The notes under the pieces were generated by a model. It was given only the letters and a program-made list of their open reading frames with translations. It was not told the DNA's origin and did not search any database. A stretch of 42,917 nucleotides of DNA from Methylobrevis pamukkalensis (lineage in GTDB: Bacteria; Pseudomonadota; Alphaproteobacteria; Rhizobiales; Pleomorphomonadaceae). Each line of letters opens with the position of its first letter. Positions within the stretch are counted from its first letter, which is position 1. The stretch is from contig NZ_MCRJ01000022.1 in NCBI RefSeq assembly GCF_001720135.1, positions 1 to 42,917 of the forward strand, read 5' to 3'. Shown here piece after piece: positions 18,645-27,605 of this stretch. A program made the translations under genes and the position numbers.

Positions 18645-18860
18645 CGTGCGGGAGAGATCGTCCGCCGCCCCCTTCAAGGGTGCGCGCTGACGGCGCCGAA
18701 GGAGCAACCGCCCCGGAAACTCTCAGGCAAACGGACCGCCGACGAAGACAAGACTCTGGAAAGCGGCCTCGTCGTCCAAGGCGAGGCCCACCGAAGGCGT
18801 AACCGGACCGGTCACAAGGCCTTTCCGGGAAACTCTCAGGTTCCTGACAGAGGGGGCGTC
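18645..18860 (+). promoter_or_regulatory. Tandem glycine riboswitch
   Basis: Two glycine aptamers stand in a row in the gcv leader. The first (about 18649-18760) shows GGGAGAG, GCGCCGAAGGAGCAA, GGAAACTCTCAGGCAAA, GGACCG and the closing ACTCTGG. The second (about 18761-18856) shows CACCGAAGGCGTAA, GGGAAACTCTCAGGTT and CCTGACAGAGGGGGC. These are the conserved cores of the glycine class (RF00504 type). The short linker and order are as in known tandem switches, which turn on gcvTHP when glycine is plentiful. The start codon of gcvT is about 50 bp downstream; I could not see whether control is on a terminator or on the ribosome site. Confidence 0.95.
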
Positions 18861-18909
18861 GATCTCGATCCCGCCGCGGGGTCGGGCAGATCACGCTTCG
18901 TCAGGACGC

Positions 18910-20061
18910 ATGATGGCCGACACTCCAGACCACGCTCCCCCGCCGCTCGTCACGCCGCTGAACGCCGCCCATCGCGCGCTCGGCGCCCGCATGGTGCCGT
19001 TCGCCGGCTACGACATGCCGGTACAGTATTCCGGCATCCTCGCCGAACACCTCCACACCCGCGCCAGCGCCGGCCTGTTCGATGTCTCGCACATGGGCCA
19101 GGCGTTTCTCGTCGGCCCGGACCACGCCAGCACCGCCCGCTTCCTCGAAAGCCTCGTGCCGGCGGACATTCTCCACCTTCGCCCCGGCGCGCAGCGCTAT
19201 TCCCAGTTCCTGTCGCCCGACGGCGGCACACTGGACGATCTGATGATCCACCGGCCGCACAACCCGGACGACGACGGCACGCTGATGCTCGTCGTCAACG
19301 CGGCCCGCAAGGATCACGACTTCGACCTGATCCGCCGGCATCTGCCGGCCGACATCCGCCTCGACATCGCCCGCGACCGCGCGCTGCTCGCCCTGCAGGG
19401 GCCGAAGGCGGTGGATGTGCTGGTGCGCCTCGGCGCCGACGTCGCCGACTGGACCTTCATGACCGCCGGGCCGATCCGGATCGGCACCCTCGACGCCCAC
19501 GCCAGCCGCTCCGGCTACACCGGCGAGGACGGCTTCGAGATCTCCGTCCACGACACCCGCGCGGCCGATCTCTGGAGCCTGCTGCTCGCCGCGCCGGAGG
19601 TGCTGCCCGTCGGCCTCGGCGCCCGCGATTCGTTGCGTCTGGAAGCCGGGCTCTGCCTCTATGGCCACGATCTCGACGAGACCACCTCGCCGGTCGAGGC
19701 CGGGCTTGCCTGGTCGATCCAGCCGCGACGCCGGCTGGAGGGCGGCTTTCCCGGCGCCGAGCGCATCCAGTTCGAGATCGCCAACGGCCCCGCTCGCCGC
19801 CGCGTCGGCCTGAAGCCGGAGGGGCGCCAGCCCGCCCGCGAGGGCACGGAAATCCGCGACCTTTCCGGCCGACACCTTGGCACCGTCACCTCCGGCGGCT
19901 TCGGCCCGACCGTCGGCGGGCCGATCGCGATGGGCTACGTCGCGGCCGCCTCCGCGGCCCCCGGCACGAAGGTCGTGCTGATGGTGCGCGGCCGGGAACT
20001 TGCCGCCGAGATCGTCCCCCTCCCCTTCGTGCCCGCGAACTTCGTCCGCCGGCCCGCCTGA
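18910..20061 (+). CDS. gcvT: Aminomethyltransferase, glycine cleavage T protein
   Basis: Takes the methylamine group from lipoylated H protein, passes C1 to tetrahydrofolate and releases ammonia. The 383-residue protein shows the T-protein pattern: LNAAHRALGARMVPFAGYDMPVQY, LFDVSHMGQ, the folate-site Asp and Glu region GGTLDDLMIHR, ARDRALLALQGPKA, SRSGYTGEDGFEI, and GLGARDSLRLEAGLCLYGHD. The C-terminal barrel has GTVTSGGFGPTVGGPIAMGYV. Two ATG codons (18910, 18913) are possible, with an AGGA site upstream. It is the first gene of the riboswitch-controlled operon. Confidence 0.95.
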   Translation: MMADTPDHAPPPLVTPLNAAHRALGARMVPFAGYDMPVQYSGILAEHLHTRASAGLFDVSHMGQAFLVGPDHASTARFLESLVPADILHLRPGAQRYSQFLSPDGGTLDDLMIHRPHNPDDDGTLMLVVNAARKDHDFDLIRRHLPADIRLDIARDRALLALQGPKAVDVLVRLGADVADWTFMTAGPIRIGTLDAHASRSGYTGEDGFEISVHDTRAADLWSLLLAAPEVLPVGLGARDSLRLEAGLCLYGHDLDETTSPVEAGLAWSIQPRRRLEGGFPGAERIQFEIANGPARRRVGLKPEGRQPAREGTEIRDLSGRHLGTVTSGGFGPTVGGPIAMGYVAAASAAPGTKVVLMVRGRELAAEIVPLPFVPANFVRRPA

Positions 20062-20100
20062 CCCTTCCCGTCTCCCGTCCCCGTCTTCAGGATCGATGCG

Positions 20101-20472
20101 ATGACCGTCTGTTTCACCGAGGATCACGAATGGATTTCCGTCGAGGGCGAGACCGCCGTCGTCGGCATCACCAACTATGCCCAGGCCCAGCTCGGCGACG
20201 TCGTCTTCGTCGAACTGCCCGATGTCGGCCGCACGCTGGCCAAGGGCGACGAGGCGGCGGTGGTGGAATCGGTCAAGGCCGCCAGCGAGGTGTTCGCGCC
20301 GGTGTCGGGAACCGTTGCCGCTGTGAATGCGGCGCTCGCCACCGCGCCCGAGACGGTCAACGCCGCGCCGGAGGGCGAGGGCTGGTTCGTGAAGATCACC
20401 CTGTCCGACCCGTCCGAACTGGACGGCCTGATGGACAGGGCCGCCTACGACGCCTTCGTCGCCGCGCTCTGA
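20101..20472 (+). CDS. gcvH: Glycine cleavage system H protein
   Basis: The 123-residue lipoyl carrier that shuttles the aminomethyl group between P, T and L proteins. The lipoyl-lysine hairpin is ESVKAASEV with Lys59, and the surrounding [12 protein letters not shown] and [11 protein letters not shown] strands are the usual barrel. It starts at ATG 20101, 39 bp after gcvT, with AGGATCG in front, and ends 12 bp before gcvPA. It needs a lipoyl ligase or LipA/LipB pathway encoded elsewhere. Confidence 0.96.
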   Translation: MTVCFTEDHEWISVEGETAVVGITNYAQAQLGDVVFVELPDVGRTLAKGDEAAVVESVKAASEVFAPVSGTVAAVNAALATAPETVNAAPEGEGWFVKITLSDPSELDGLMDRAAYDAFVAAL

Positions 20473-20484
20473 CACGGAGAGCCC

Positions 20485-21831
20485 ATGCGCTACCATCCCC
20501 TCACCGACGCCGACCGCCGCCAGATGCTGGCGGTCGCCGGTGCCGCCTCGGTCGACGACTTCTTCGCCGATGTTCCGGCCGGCAAGCTGCTCGCGGGCGA
20601 TCTCGCCCTGCCGCGCGGACGATCCGAGATCGAGGTCGAGCGGCTCCTGTCACGCATGGCCGCGAGGAACATGACCGCCGGCAGCGTGCCCTTCTTCCTC
20701 GGCGCCGGCGCCCATCGCCACCATGTGCCGGCCACCGTCGATCACCTGATCCAGCGCTCGGAATTCCTCACCGCCTACACGCCCTACCAGCCGGAAATCT
20801 CCCAGGGCACGCTGCAGGTGCTGTTCGAGTTCCAGACCCAGGTCGCCCGCCTCACCGGCATGGAGGTCGCCAACGCCTCGATGTATGACGGCTCGACCGC
20901 GACGGCCGAGGCGGTGCTGATGGCCCACCGGCTGACGCGGCGGTCGAAGGCCGTGGTCTCCGGCGGTCTTCATCCGCACTACCGCGGCGTGACGCGGACG
21001 ATGACGACCATGGCGGGCGCCACGGTCGCCGACCTGCCGCCCGATCCAACCGGCACGGAAGACATCCTCGCCGCCATCGACGACACCACCTCCTGCGTGG
21101 TCGTGCAGTCGCCGTCCTTCTACGGCCACCTCGTCGATCTCGCCCCGATCGCCGACAAGGCCCACGCCTGCGGCGCGCTGCTGATCGCCGTCTTCACCGA
21201 GGTGGTGGCGCTCGGCGCGATCGAGCCGCCGGGGGCGCAGGGCGCCGACATCGTCGTCGGCGAAGGCCAGTCGCTCGGCAACCCGCTGTCCTTCGGCGGC
21301 CCCTATGTCGGCCTGTTCGCGACGCGGGAGAAGTTCCTGCGGCAGATGCCGGGCCGGATCTGCGGCGAGACGGTGGACGCCGACGGCCGGCGCGGCTTCG
21401 TGCTGACGCTCTCGACCCGCGAGCAGCACATCCGCCGCGACAAGGCGACCTCGAACATCTGCACCAACGCCGGCCTCTGCGCGACCGCCTTCTCGGTCCA
21501 CCTGACTTTGCTCGGCGGCGCGGGGCTGGAGCGGCTGGCCGCGGTCAACCACGCCAATGCCGTGCGGCTGGCGGAGATGCTGATCGAGGTGCCGGGGGTG
21601 ACCCTGCTCAACGAGACATTCTTCAACGAGTTCACGCTCCGCCTGCCCGGCAATGCCGCGGCGGTCGTCGAGGCTCTCGCCGCGAAGGGCATTCTGGCCG
21701 GCGTCCCCGTCTCCCGCCTCGAACCCCGCCACGCTCAGCTCTCCGACCTGCTCGTCGTCGCGGCCAGCGAGGTGAATACGGAGGAGGACCGGGACGCGTT
21801 CGTGGCGGGCTTGCGGGAGGTGCTGGGGTGA
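20485..21831 (+). CDS. gcvPA: Glycine dehydrogenase (decarboxylating) subunit 1
   Basis: N-terminal half of the split P protein, which decarboxylates glycine with PLP together with GcvPB. The 448-residue protein is full length, with the family stretches [80 protein letters not shown] and [17 protein letters not shown]. It is intact, in contrast to its partner. ATG 20485 has GGAGA eight bases upstream. The gene is followed by a 150-bp palindromic repeat before gcvPB. Confidence 0.95.
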   Translation: MRYHPLTDADRRQMLAVAGAASVDDFFADVPAGKLLAGDLALPRGRSEIEVERLLSRMAARNMTAGSVPFFLGAGAHRHHVPATVDHLIQRSEFLTAYTPYQPEISQGTLQVLFEFQTQVARLTGMEVANASMYDGSTATAEAVLMAHRLTRRSKAVVSGGLHPHYRGVTRTMTTMAGATVADLPPDPTGTEDILAAIDDTTSCVVVQSPSFYGHLVDLAPIADKAHACGALLIAVFTEVVALGAIEPPGAQGADIVVGEGQSLGNPLSFGGPYVGLFATREKFLRQMPGRICGETVDADGRRGFVLTLSTREQHIRRDKATSNICTNAGLCATAFSVHLTLLGGAGLERLAAVNHANAVRLAEMLIEVPGVTLLNETFFNEFTLRLPGNAAAVVEALAAKGILAGVPVSRLEPRHAQLSDLLVVAASEVNTEEDRDAFVAGLREVLG

Positions 21832-21851
21832 TGGCGGGCGCTGTCTGGCAA

Positions 21852-22001
21852 CCATCCCTCCCCCTTGTGGGGAGGGTGGCCCGGCCGCAGGCCGGGTCGG
21901 GAGGGGTCAGCAGCGCGAACCATGACCACCGCCTTCCATCGAGAGGCCGTCCCCTCCCGGCTCGCTCCGCTCGCCACCCTCCCCACGAGGGGGAGGGATG
22001 G
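21852..22001. repeat. Palindromic intergenic element between gcvPA and gcvPB
   Basis: Two 28-bp arms (21852-21879 and 21974-22001) are inverted copies with one mismatch. Inside them a second pair of arms, CGGGAGGGG and CCCCTCCCG (21899-21907, 21952-21960), continues the symmetry, so the transcript could fold into a long hairpin. The element has no coding capacity. It resembles the mobile palindromic units found scattered between genes in Hyphomicrobiales. Sitting inside the operon, it may reduce or stabilise the gcvPB message. Confidence 0.85.
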
Positions 22002-22035
22002 TGCCCGCCGCAGCCGCATCAGGATCGAGGTTTCC

Positions 22036-23618
22036 ATGACCATGAACACCCAGGGCCGCCCGACGTCCCCGTCCGCCGCCCTCTCCGCCCCCGCCCCCGC
22101 GACCTTCACCGGAAACCGCGCCCTCGACATCGAGGAAGGCTGATCTTCGAGGTTGGCCGGTGCGAGGTGTCCGGCGTCGACATCGAAGCGCCACTGGACG
22201 TCGCGCCGCGGCTCGGCCGCCACCGGCGCAAGGCGCCGCTCGACCTGCCCGGCCTGTCGGAGCCGGAGACGATGCGCCACTACGTGCGTCTGTCGCGCCG
22301 GAACTACGCCATCGACCTCGGCGTCTATCCGCTCGGCTCCTGCACGATGAAGCACAATCCGCGGCTGAACGAGAAGATGGCGCGGCTGCCCGGCTTTGCG
22401 ACGTGCATCCGCTTCAGCCGCTCGCCACCGTTCCCGGCGCGATCGACCTTGTCGCCGAATGCGGCCGCTGGCTGCTGGAGATGACCGGCATGGCGTCGGT
22501 GGCGATGAGCCCGAAGGCCGGGGCCCATGGCGAGCCTGCGGCATGATGGCGATCAAGGCGGCGCTGGCCGCCCGCGGCGAGACACGCGGGATCGTGCTGG
22601 TGCCGGATTCGGCCCATGGCACCAATCCGGCGACTGCCGCCCTCCTCGGCTACAGGGTGGTCGCGATCCCGGCCCGCGCCGACGGGACGGTGGATGTCGC
22701 CGACGTCAAGGCGAAGCTCTCGCCCGACGTCGCCGCGCTGATGCTGACCAACCCCAACACCTGCGGCCTGTTCGAGCGCGACATCGTCGAGATCGCGGCG
22801 GCCGTGCACGGCGCCGGCGCTATCTCTACGCGGACGGCGCCAACTTCAACGCCGTCGTCGGCAAGGTGCGGCCGGGCGACCTCGGCGTCGACGCCATGCA
22901 CATCAACCTGCACAAGACCTTCTCGACGCCCCATGGCGGCGGCGGCCCCGGCGCCGGGCCGGTCGTGCTGTCCGACCGGCTCGCGCCCTTCGCCCCCGTG
23001 CCCTTCGTGCGCTTTGCCGGGGACGGGACGGCGGAATTCGTCGAGACCCGCAAGCAGGCCGCCGGCAGCGCCACGCCCTTCGGGCGCATCACCGCCTTCC
23101 ACGGCCAGATGGGCATGTTCGTGCGGGCGCTCGCCTACATGCTGTCCCACGGCGCCGACGGGCTGCGGCAGGCGTCCGAAGACGCGGTGCTCAACGCCAA
23201 CTACCTGAAGGCGCGCCTCAGGGACGTGATGAGCCTCTCCTTCCCGGACCGGCCGGCGATGCACGAGGTGCTGTTCGATGACCGTTTCCTGGAGGGCACC
23301 GGGGTCAGCACCCTCGATTTTGCCAAGGCGATGATCGACGAGGGCTATCACCCGATGACCATGTATTTCCCGCTGGTGGTCCACGGCGCCATGCTGATCG
23401 AGCCGACGGAATCGGAATCGAGGGCCGAACTCGACCGTTTCGTCGACACGCTGCGCGATCTGGTGACACGGGCGAAAGGTGGTGAGGCCGAAAGCTTCCG
23501 CGCGGCCCCCGCGCGCGCGCCGCGCCGCCGCCTCGACGAGACGCGCGCGGCCCGGCAGCCGGTGCTGACGTATCGGCCACCGGACGAAGAGACGGATCGC
23601 GCGGCGGCTGCCGAGTGA
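22036..23618 (+). CDS. gcvPB: Glycine dehydrogenase (decarboxylating) subunit 2, four frameshifts as read
   Basis: C-terminal half of the split P protein, carrying the PLP lysine. All family blocks are present but spread over successive frames: start ATG 22036 to [24 protein letters not shown] to [38 protein letters not shown] to [22 protein letters not shown] to [13 protein letters not shown]; then [10 protein letters not shown], the PLP site [16 protein letters not shown], and a normal C-terminus to 23618. Joints are near 22136-22143, 22396-22402, 22533-22537 and 22816-22821, each equal to one missing base. Restored length is 528 residues, normal for the family. If the breaks are real the cleavage system would be dead; I think sequencing deletions are more likely. 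Confidence 0.88.
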
Positions 23619-23621
23619 GGC

Positions 23622-24278
23622 CTATTCCTTCGGGTAGATGATGATCGAGAGATAGGTCATCGGCAGTTCGAGCAGTTCCTCCGGCCCGTGCGGGGCGGCG
23701 GCGTCGAAGAACAGCGTGTCGCCGGGCTCCAGAAGATAGGTCTTGTCGGCATGGCGATAGACCACGCGGCCGGTGAGCATGTAGATCATCTCCACGCCGG
23801 CATGCTGGAAGGCGACGTAGGGCCGCGCCTCCTCGGTCAGGGTGATCAGGAACGGCTCGACCACGATGTCGGAGCCGAGCGAGTGACCGAGCATCTGGTA
23901 GTGATGGCCGGCCTTGGTGCCGCGCCGCTCGATGTTGACGCCGCTGCCGGCCTTGACGAAGGAGCAGTCGCGCCGTTCCTCGTAGCCGGCAAACAGCGCC
24001 GACAGCGGCACGTTGAGGGCCTTGGCGACGGCATTCAGCGTCGAGAGCGACGGCGAGATCTGTCCGTTCTCGATCTTCGACATCATGCCGGTCGAGACCT
24101 TGGCCGCCGCGGCCAGCTCCGCGCCGGTGATGTCGAGCCGCTTGCGCTGCTGGCGGATCTTCGCGCCGATCGCCTGCTCGAGGGTCAGGGCGCCGACCCG
24201 CGGCGCGCCGGAGCCCGTGCCGATGTCGATGTCGGGCTCGCCCTGCTCGTTCGTGTCCTTCGCCAACGGCCGCTCCAC
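23622..24278 (-). CDS. XRE-family regulator with C-terminal cupin
   Basis: A 218-residue transcription factor of the PuuR/SutR-like layout. The helix-turn-helix lies at about 36-90 (IGAKIRQQRKRLDITGAELA, VSTGMMSKIENGQISPSL). The C-terminal half is a cupin barrel (FQHAGVEMIYMLTGRVVYRH, YLLEPGDTLFFDAAAPHGPE) that probably binds a small effector. Such regulators often control amine, amino-acid or sulfur metabolism. It is tail-to-tail with gcvPB (3-bp gap) and divergent from dps across about 214 bp, so either itself or dps could be a target. The start GTG 24278 is the longest choice; a start closer to the HTH is possible. Confidence 0.82.
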   Translation of the reverse strand: MERPLAKDTNEQGEPDIDIGTGSGAPRVGALTLEQAIGAKIRQQRKRLDITGAELAAAAKVSTGMMSKIENGQISPSLSTLNAVAKALNVPLSALFAGYEERRDCSFVKAGSGVNIERRGTKAGHHYQMLGHSLGSDIVVEPFLITLTEEARPYVAFQHAGVEMIYMLTGRVVYRHADKTYLLEPGDTLFFDAAAPHGPEELLELPMTYLSIIIYPKE

Positions 24279-24492
24279 GTCGATCCGCCGGGCGCTCCCC
24301 GCCCCGGCATCCGGGAAGACTAGCAGCCGGACACTGCGCTGTCATACATGTCCGACGTCTTTGCCCCGATCCCTGTCCGTCCTTACGCCCCGTCCTGCAA
24401 CGCCAGTTCGCGCCCCTTGCCCCGGAACCTCCGGGCGCGGGCACGTTAAGCCGGAAGACACGCAGCTCCGACCATCGGGAAAGGACGTCGCC

Positions 24493-25002
24493 ATGAAATC
24501 GGGTTCAGCCAATATCTCGCCGATCAGTCGCACGGATGTCGTCAAGACCGGCCTCGAGCCGTCCGATCGCGAAAAGATCGCCGAGAGCCTGTCGGCCGTG
24601 CTGGAGGACACCTACAGCCTGCTGGTCAAGACGCAGATCGTGCACTGGAACGTGCGCAGCGCGGCCTTCCTGTCGATCCACGAGCTGACGGAGACGCAGT
24701 ACAACGAACTGTTCGGGGCCATCGACGTGATCGCCGAACGGATTCTTGCCCTCGGCTTCCATGTGCCGTCGAAGCAGGGCCACGTGCTGTCGCCGACCGG
24801 TGAGGCGGTCGATCCGGAGGCCTCCGCCAACGACATGCTCGAACTTCTGGCCGGCATCCATGAGGCCTGTGCCAACCGCGCCCGCGACGCCGCCGAGGAC
24901 GCCGAGGAGATGCGCGACTTCGTCACCCACGACCTTCTGACCGAACGCATCGGTGCCCACGAGAAGGCGATCTGGATGCTTCGCGCCCACATCTCGGTCT
25001 GA
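24493..25002 (+). CDS. dps: Dps-family ferritin-like DNA-protection protein
   Basis: Forms a dodecamer that oxidises and stores iron with peroxide, protecting DNA. The 169-residue protein has the inter-subunit ferroxidase residues His51, His63, Asp78 and Glu82 (in VHWNV, SIHEL and AIDVIAER) with exactly the spacing of E. coli Dps. The end of the protein, HEKAIWMLRAHI, is also typical. ATG 24493 follows a GGAAAGGACGTC ribosome site. A short membrane peptide follows 65 bp downstream and then a terminator, so the two may share a transcript. Confidence 0.92.
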   Translation: MKSGSANISPISRTDVVKTGLEPSDREKIAESLSAVLEDTYSLLVKTQIVHWNVRSAAFLSIHELTETQYNELFGAIDVIAERILALGFHVPSKQGHVLSPTGEAVDPEASANDMLELLAGIHEACANRARDAAEDAEEMRDFVTHDLLTERIGAHEKAIWMLRAHISV

Positions 25003-25067
25003 TCACTCCGCAACCCGCCGGGCGGAGCCCAGTGCCGGTGGCAAATTCTTCATCGAGGAAGACACCC

Positions 25068-25139
25068 ATGCGTACCATCATCATGCTCCTGCTCGGCATT
25101 CCGCTGCCGATCATCATCCTGTTCTGGATCTTCGGCTGA
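25068..25139 (+). CDS. 23-residue hydrophobic membrane peptide
   Basis: A small open frame with a good ribosome site (GAGGAA, 8 bases before ATG 25068). The product begins MRTIIMLLLGIPLP, continues almost entirely hydrophobic, and ends WIFG: a single membrane helix with a Pro-rich kink. It sits between dps and the terminator at 25174, so it is probably expressed with dps. Similar tiny hydrophobic proteins are often missed by gene finders. No function can be assigned. Confidence 0.55.
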   Translation: MRTIIMLLLGIPLPIIILFWIFG

Positions 25140-25173
25140 TCGGCCGCACGTCCGGTGCGAGATCACGTTTCGG

Positions 25174-25206
25174 GGCCGCCCTTCCCATGGAAGGCGCGGC
25201 CTCTTT
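25174..25206 (+). terminator. Rho-independent terminator after dps and the small peptide
   Basis: GGCCGC-CTTCC and GGAAG-GCGGCC pair over a very short loop with one bulged base (25174-25201) and are followed by TCTTT. Confidence 0.7.
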
Positions 25207-25248
25207 CGTTGCGGCCGGCGAAACAGTTTTCCCGGAGACATAGGACGA

Positions 25249-25261
25249 ATTTGAAACAAAT
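25249..25261. promoter_or_regulatory. Small palindrome upstream of the globin gene
   Basis: ATTTG-AAA-CAAAT is a perfect 5-bp inverted repeat with a three-base centre, 57-69 bp before the globin start in an otherwise G+C-rich stretch. The position suits an operator, but it does not match the FNR or NnrR consensus spacing, so the regulator is unknown. Confidence 0.3.
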
Positions 25262-25317
25262 GGCTGACATGCTGCCCTTCGGACGTCCTGCTACAGCGAT
25301 CTTCGAAAGGTTGGCAT

Positions 25318-25731
25318 ATGACTCCCGAAGAAATCCGGCTTGTTCAGGACAGCTTTCGTGAGATCCAGCCGTCGGTCGGCGTCGTCGCCAATGTGTTCTA
25401 CGCGCACCTCTTCTCGATGACGCCCGCCCTGCGCCCCCTGTTTCCGCACGACATGTCCGGCCAGAAGATCAAGTTGATGAAGATGATCGAGGCGGCGGTC
25501 GACAACCTGCACCACTTCGACCTGATGCGGCCGACGATCCGGAGCCTTGGCGCCCGGCATGTCGGCTACGGAGTGCGTGACGAGCATTATGATCTCGTCG
25601 GCGCCGCCCTGCTCCACACGGTCGCGGCCGCACTCGGCGACGGCTGGACCACCGACATCGAGGATGCCTGGCTCGAGGTCTATGGCCGGGTCGCCGGCGA
25701 GATGAAGGACGCGGCGGCAGCCACAGCCTGA
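25318..25731 (+). CDS. Single-domain bacterial hemoglobin
   Basis: A 137-residue globin related to Vitreoscilla hemoglobin and the globin domain of flavohemoglobins. The proximal haem ligand is His81 in LGARHVGYGV, followed by HYDLVGAALL as in that family; the CD region PLFPHDMSGQK is present. There is no reductase domain after it, so an external reductase would be needed. Likely roles are oxygen delivery or nitric-oxide detoxification in the cytoplasm. ATG 25318 has a GAAAGG site. It lies between dps and an aldehyde dehydrogenase and is probably transcribed on its own. Confidence 0.87.
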   Translation: MTPEEIRLVQDSFREIQPSVGVVANVFYAHLFSMTPALRPLFPHDMSGQKIKLMKMIEAAVDNLHHFDLMRPTIRSLGARHVGYGVRDEHYDLVGAALLHTVAAALGDGWTTDIEDAWLEVYGRVAGEMKDAAAATA

Positions 25732-25961
25732 GCCGGCTTCGGGCGCCACGATCCGTCGGACATCCGGTGCCGACGTCGCATCCGGCGCCGGTGGCAGGGT
25801 GGCTGCCTGCGCAGGAGACAGGCAAGACGCGCGCAGGATCGCATTCTGTCGGCAGATGTGCATGCATATTTCCGGATCGGCCAGCGTCCGTCTGACCCTC
25901 GGGGCTCGACGCGCGTCGCGGCGTGACGTACCAAGGCCTGACCAGCCCCCGCACGATCCGG

Positions 25962-27512
25962 ATGACGACGATGAGCCTTTCCGACCTCGACCTCCCCCGC
26001 GAAACCCGTGGCCTGCTGCTCGACCTCGGCGTTGCCGAGGCGCGCTTTGCTGGCGGCACCCTGAAGGTGCGCTCGCCGGTGGACGGCAGCGAGATCGGCC
26101 GGGTCGCCGAGGATGACGCCGCCGGCACCGCCGCGACCATCGCCGCCGCCCATGAGGCCTTCCTTGCCTGGCGGCTGGTGCCCGCGCCCCAGCGCGGCGA
26201 ACTCGTGCGCCTGTTCGGCGAGGAACTGCGCGCCGGCAAGGCCGCGCTCGGTCGCCTCGTCTCGCTCGAAGTCGGCAAGATCGTGTCCGAGGGCCTCGGC
26301 GAGGTGCAGGAGATGATCGACATCTGCGACTTCGCCGTCGGCCTGTCGCGCCAGCTCTACGGTCTTACCATCGCCACCGAGCGCGCCGAGCACCGGATGA
26401 TGGAAACCTGGCATCCGCTCGGCGTCGTCGGCATCATCTCGGCCTTCAACTTCCCCGTCGCCGTCTGGTCGTGGAACGCGGCGCTCGCGCTGGTCTGCGG
26501 CAATGCCGTGGTGTGGAAGCCGTCGGAAAAGACGCCGCTGACGGCGCTTGCCACCACCGCCCTGTTCGAGAAGGCGCTCGCCCGCTTTGCCGCCGGCGGC
26601 GGCACGGCACCCGCGGGTCTCGCCGGACTCATCCTCGGCGGCCGCGATCTCGGCGAGGTGCTGGTCGACCATCCGAAGGTGCCGCTGGTGTCGGCCACCG
26701 GCTCCACCACCATGGGCCGCGCCGTCGGCCCGCGCCTTGCCGGGCGCTTTGCCCGCGCGATCCTCGAGCTCGGCGGCAACAATGCCGCCATCGTCGCCCC
26801 CAGCGCGGATCTCGACCTGACCCTGCGCGGCGTCGCCTTCTCGGCCATGGGCACCGCCGGCCAGCGCTGCACCAGCCTGCGCCGCCTGTTCGTCCACGAC
26901 AGCGTCTACGACGCGCTCGTGCCGCGCCTGCAAAAAGCCTACGGGTCGGTGACGATCGGCAGCCCGCTCGAGGCCGGCACGCTGATCGGCCCGCTGATCG
27001 ACGGCGCCGCCTTCGAGCGCATGCAGCGCGCCCTCGACGCGGCACGTAGCCAGGGCGGCACCGTGACCGGCGGCGAGCGCGCGCTGGAAGCGGACGCCCC
27101 CGACGCCTTCTACGTGCGCCCGGCGCTGGTCGAGATGCCCGCCCAGTGCGGCCCGGTGGAGGAGGAAACCTTCGCGCCGATCCTCTACGTGATGCGCTAT
27201 TCCGATTTCGACGAGGCGCTCGCGCTGCACAACGCCGTGCCGCAGGGCCTGTCGTCGTCGATCTTCACCAACGACATCCGCGAGGCCGAGGCCTTCCTCT
27301 CCGACCGCGGCTCCGACTGCGGCATCGCCAACGTCAACATCGGCCCGTCCGGCGCCGAGATCGGCGGCGCCTTCGGCGGCGAGAAGGAGACCGGCGGCGG
27401 CCGCGAGAGCGGCTCCGACGCCTGGAAGGCCTACATGCGCCGCGCCACCAACACCATCAACTACGGCCGCAGCCTGCCGCTGGCGCAGGGCGTCAAGTTC
27501 GACGTGGCGTGA
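25962..27512 (+). CDS. ALDH7-type aldehyde dehydrogenase (aminoadipate-semialdehyde dehydrogenase-like)
   Basis: A 516-residue NAD-dependent aldehyde dehydrogenase. The catalytic Cys303 lies in AGQRCTSLRRL and the general-base Glu269 in LELGGNN. The HPLGVVGIISAFNFPVAVWSWN segment and FGGEKETGGGRESGSDAWK near the C-terminus are hallmarks of the ALDH7A1/antiquitin group. That group oxidises alpha-aminoadipate semialdehyde (piperideine-6-carboxylate) in lysine catabolism. Starts at 25962 or 25971 are both possible; I use the first. It is followed by a weak hairpin and then an epimerase-like gene on the same strand. Lysine catabolism is the best guess, but no other pathway gene is in the window. 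Confidence 0.85.
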   Translation: MTTMSLSDLDLPRETRGLLLDLGVAEARFAGGTLKVRSPVDGSEIGRVAEDDAAGTAATIAAAHEAFLAWRLVPAPQRGELVRLFGEELRAGKAALGRLVSLEVGKIVSEGLGEVQEMIDICDFAVGLSRQLYGLTIATERAEHRMMETWHPLGVVGIISAFNFPVAVWSWNAALALVCGNAVVWKPSEKTPLTALATTALFEKALARFAAGGGTAPAGLAGLILGGRDLGEVLVDHPKVPLVSATGSTTMGRAVGPRLAGRFARAILELGGNNAAIVAPSADLDLTLRGVAFSAMGTAGQRCTSLRRLFVHDSVYDALVPRLQKAYGSVTIGSPLEAGTLIGPLIDGAAFERMQRALDAARSQGGTVTGGERALEADAPDAFYVRPALVEMPAQCGPVEEETFAPILYVMRYSDFDEALALHNAVPQGLSSSIFTNDIREAEAFLSDRGSDCGIANVNIGPSGAEIGGAFGGEKETGGGRESGSDAWKAYMRRATNTINYGRSLPLAQGVKFDVA

Positions 27513-27549
27513 GCGGCCCCCTGCTCCATATCATGCGTTAGACCTTTCG

Positions 27550-27585
27550 CCGCCCGTGGCCGACGCGCCGCGGGCGGTTCTGCTT
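27550..27585 (+). terminator. Possible weak terminator after the aldehyde dehydrogenase
   Basis: CCGCCCG (27550-27556) pairs with CGGGCGG (27571-27577) and is followed by TTCTGCTTCC. The long loop makes it only a candidate. Confidence 0.35.
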
Positions 27586-27605
27586 CCGGACGACAGGAGA
27601 TCTCC

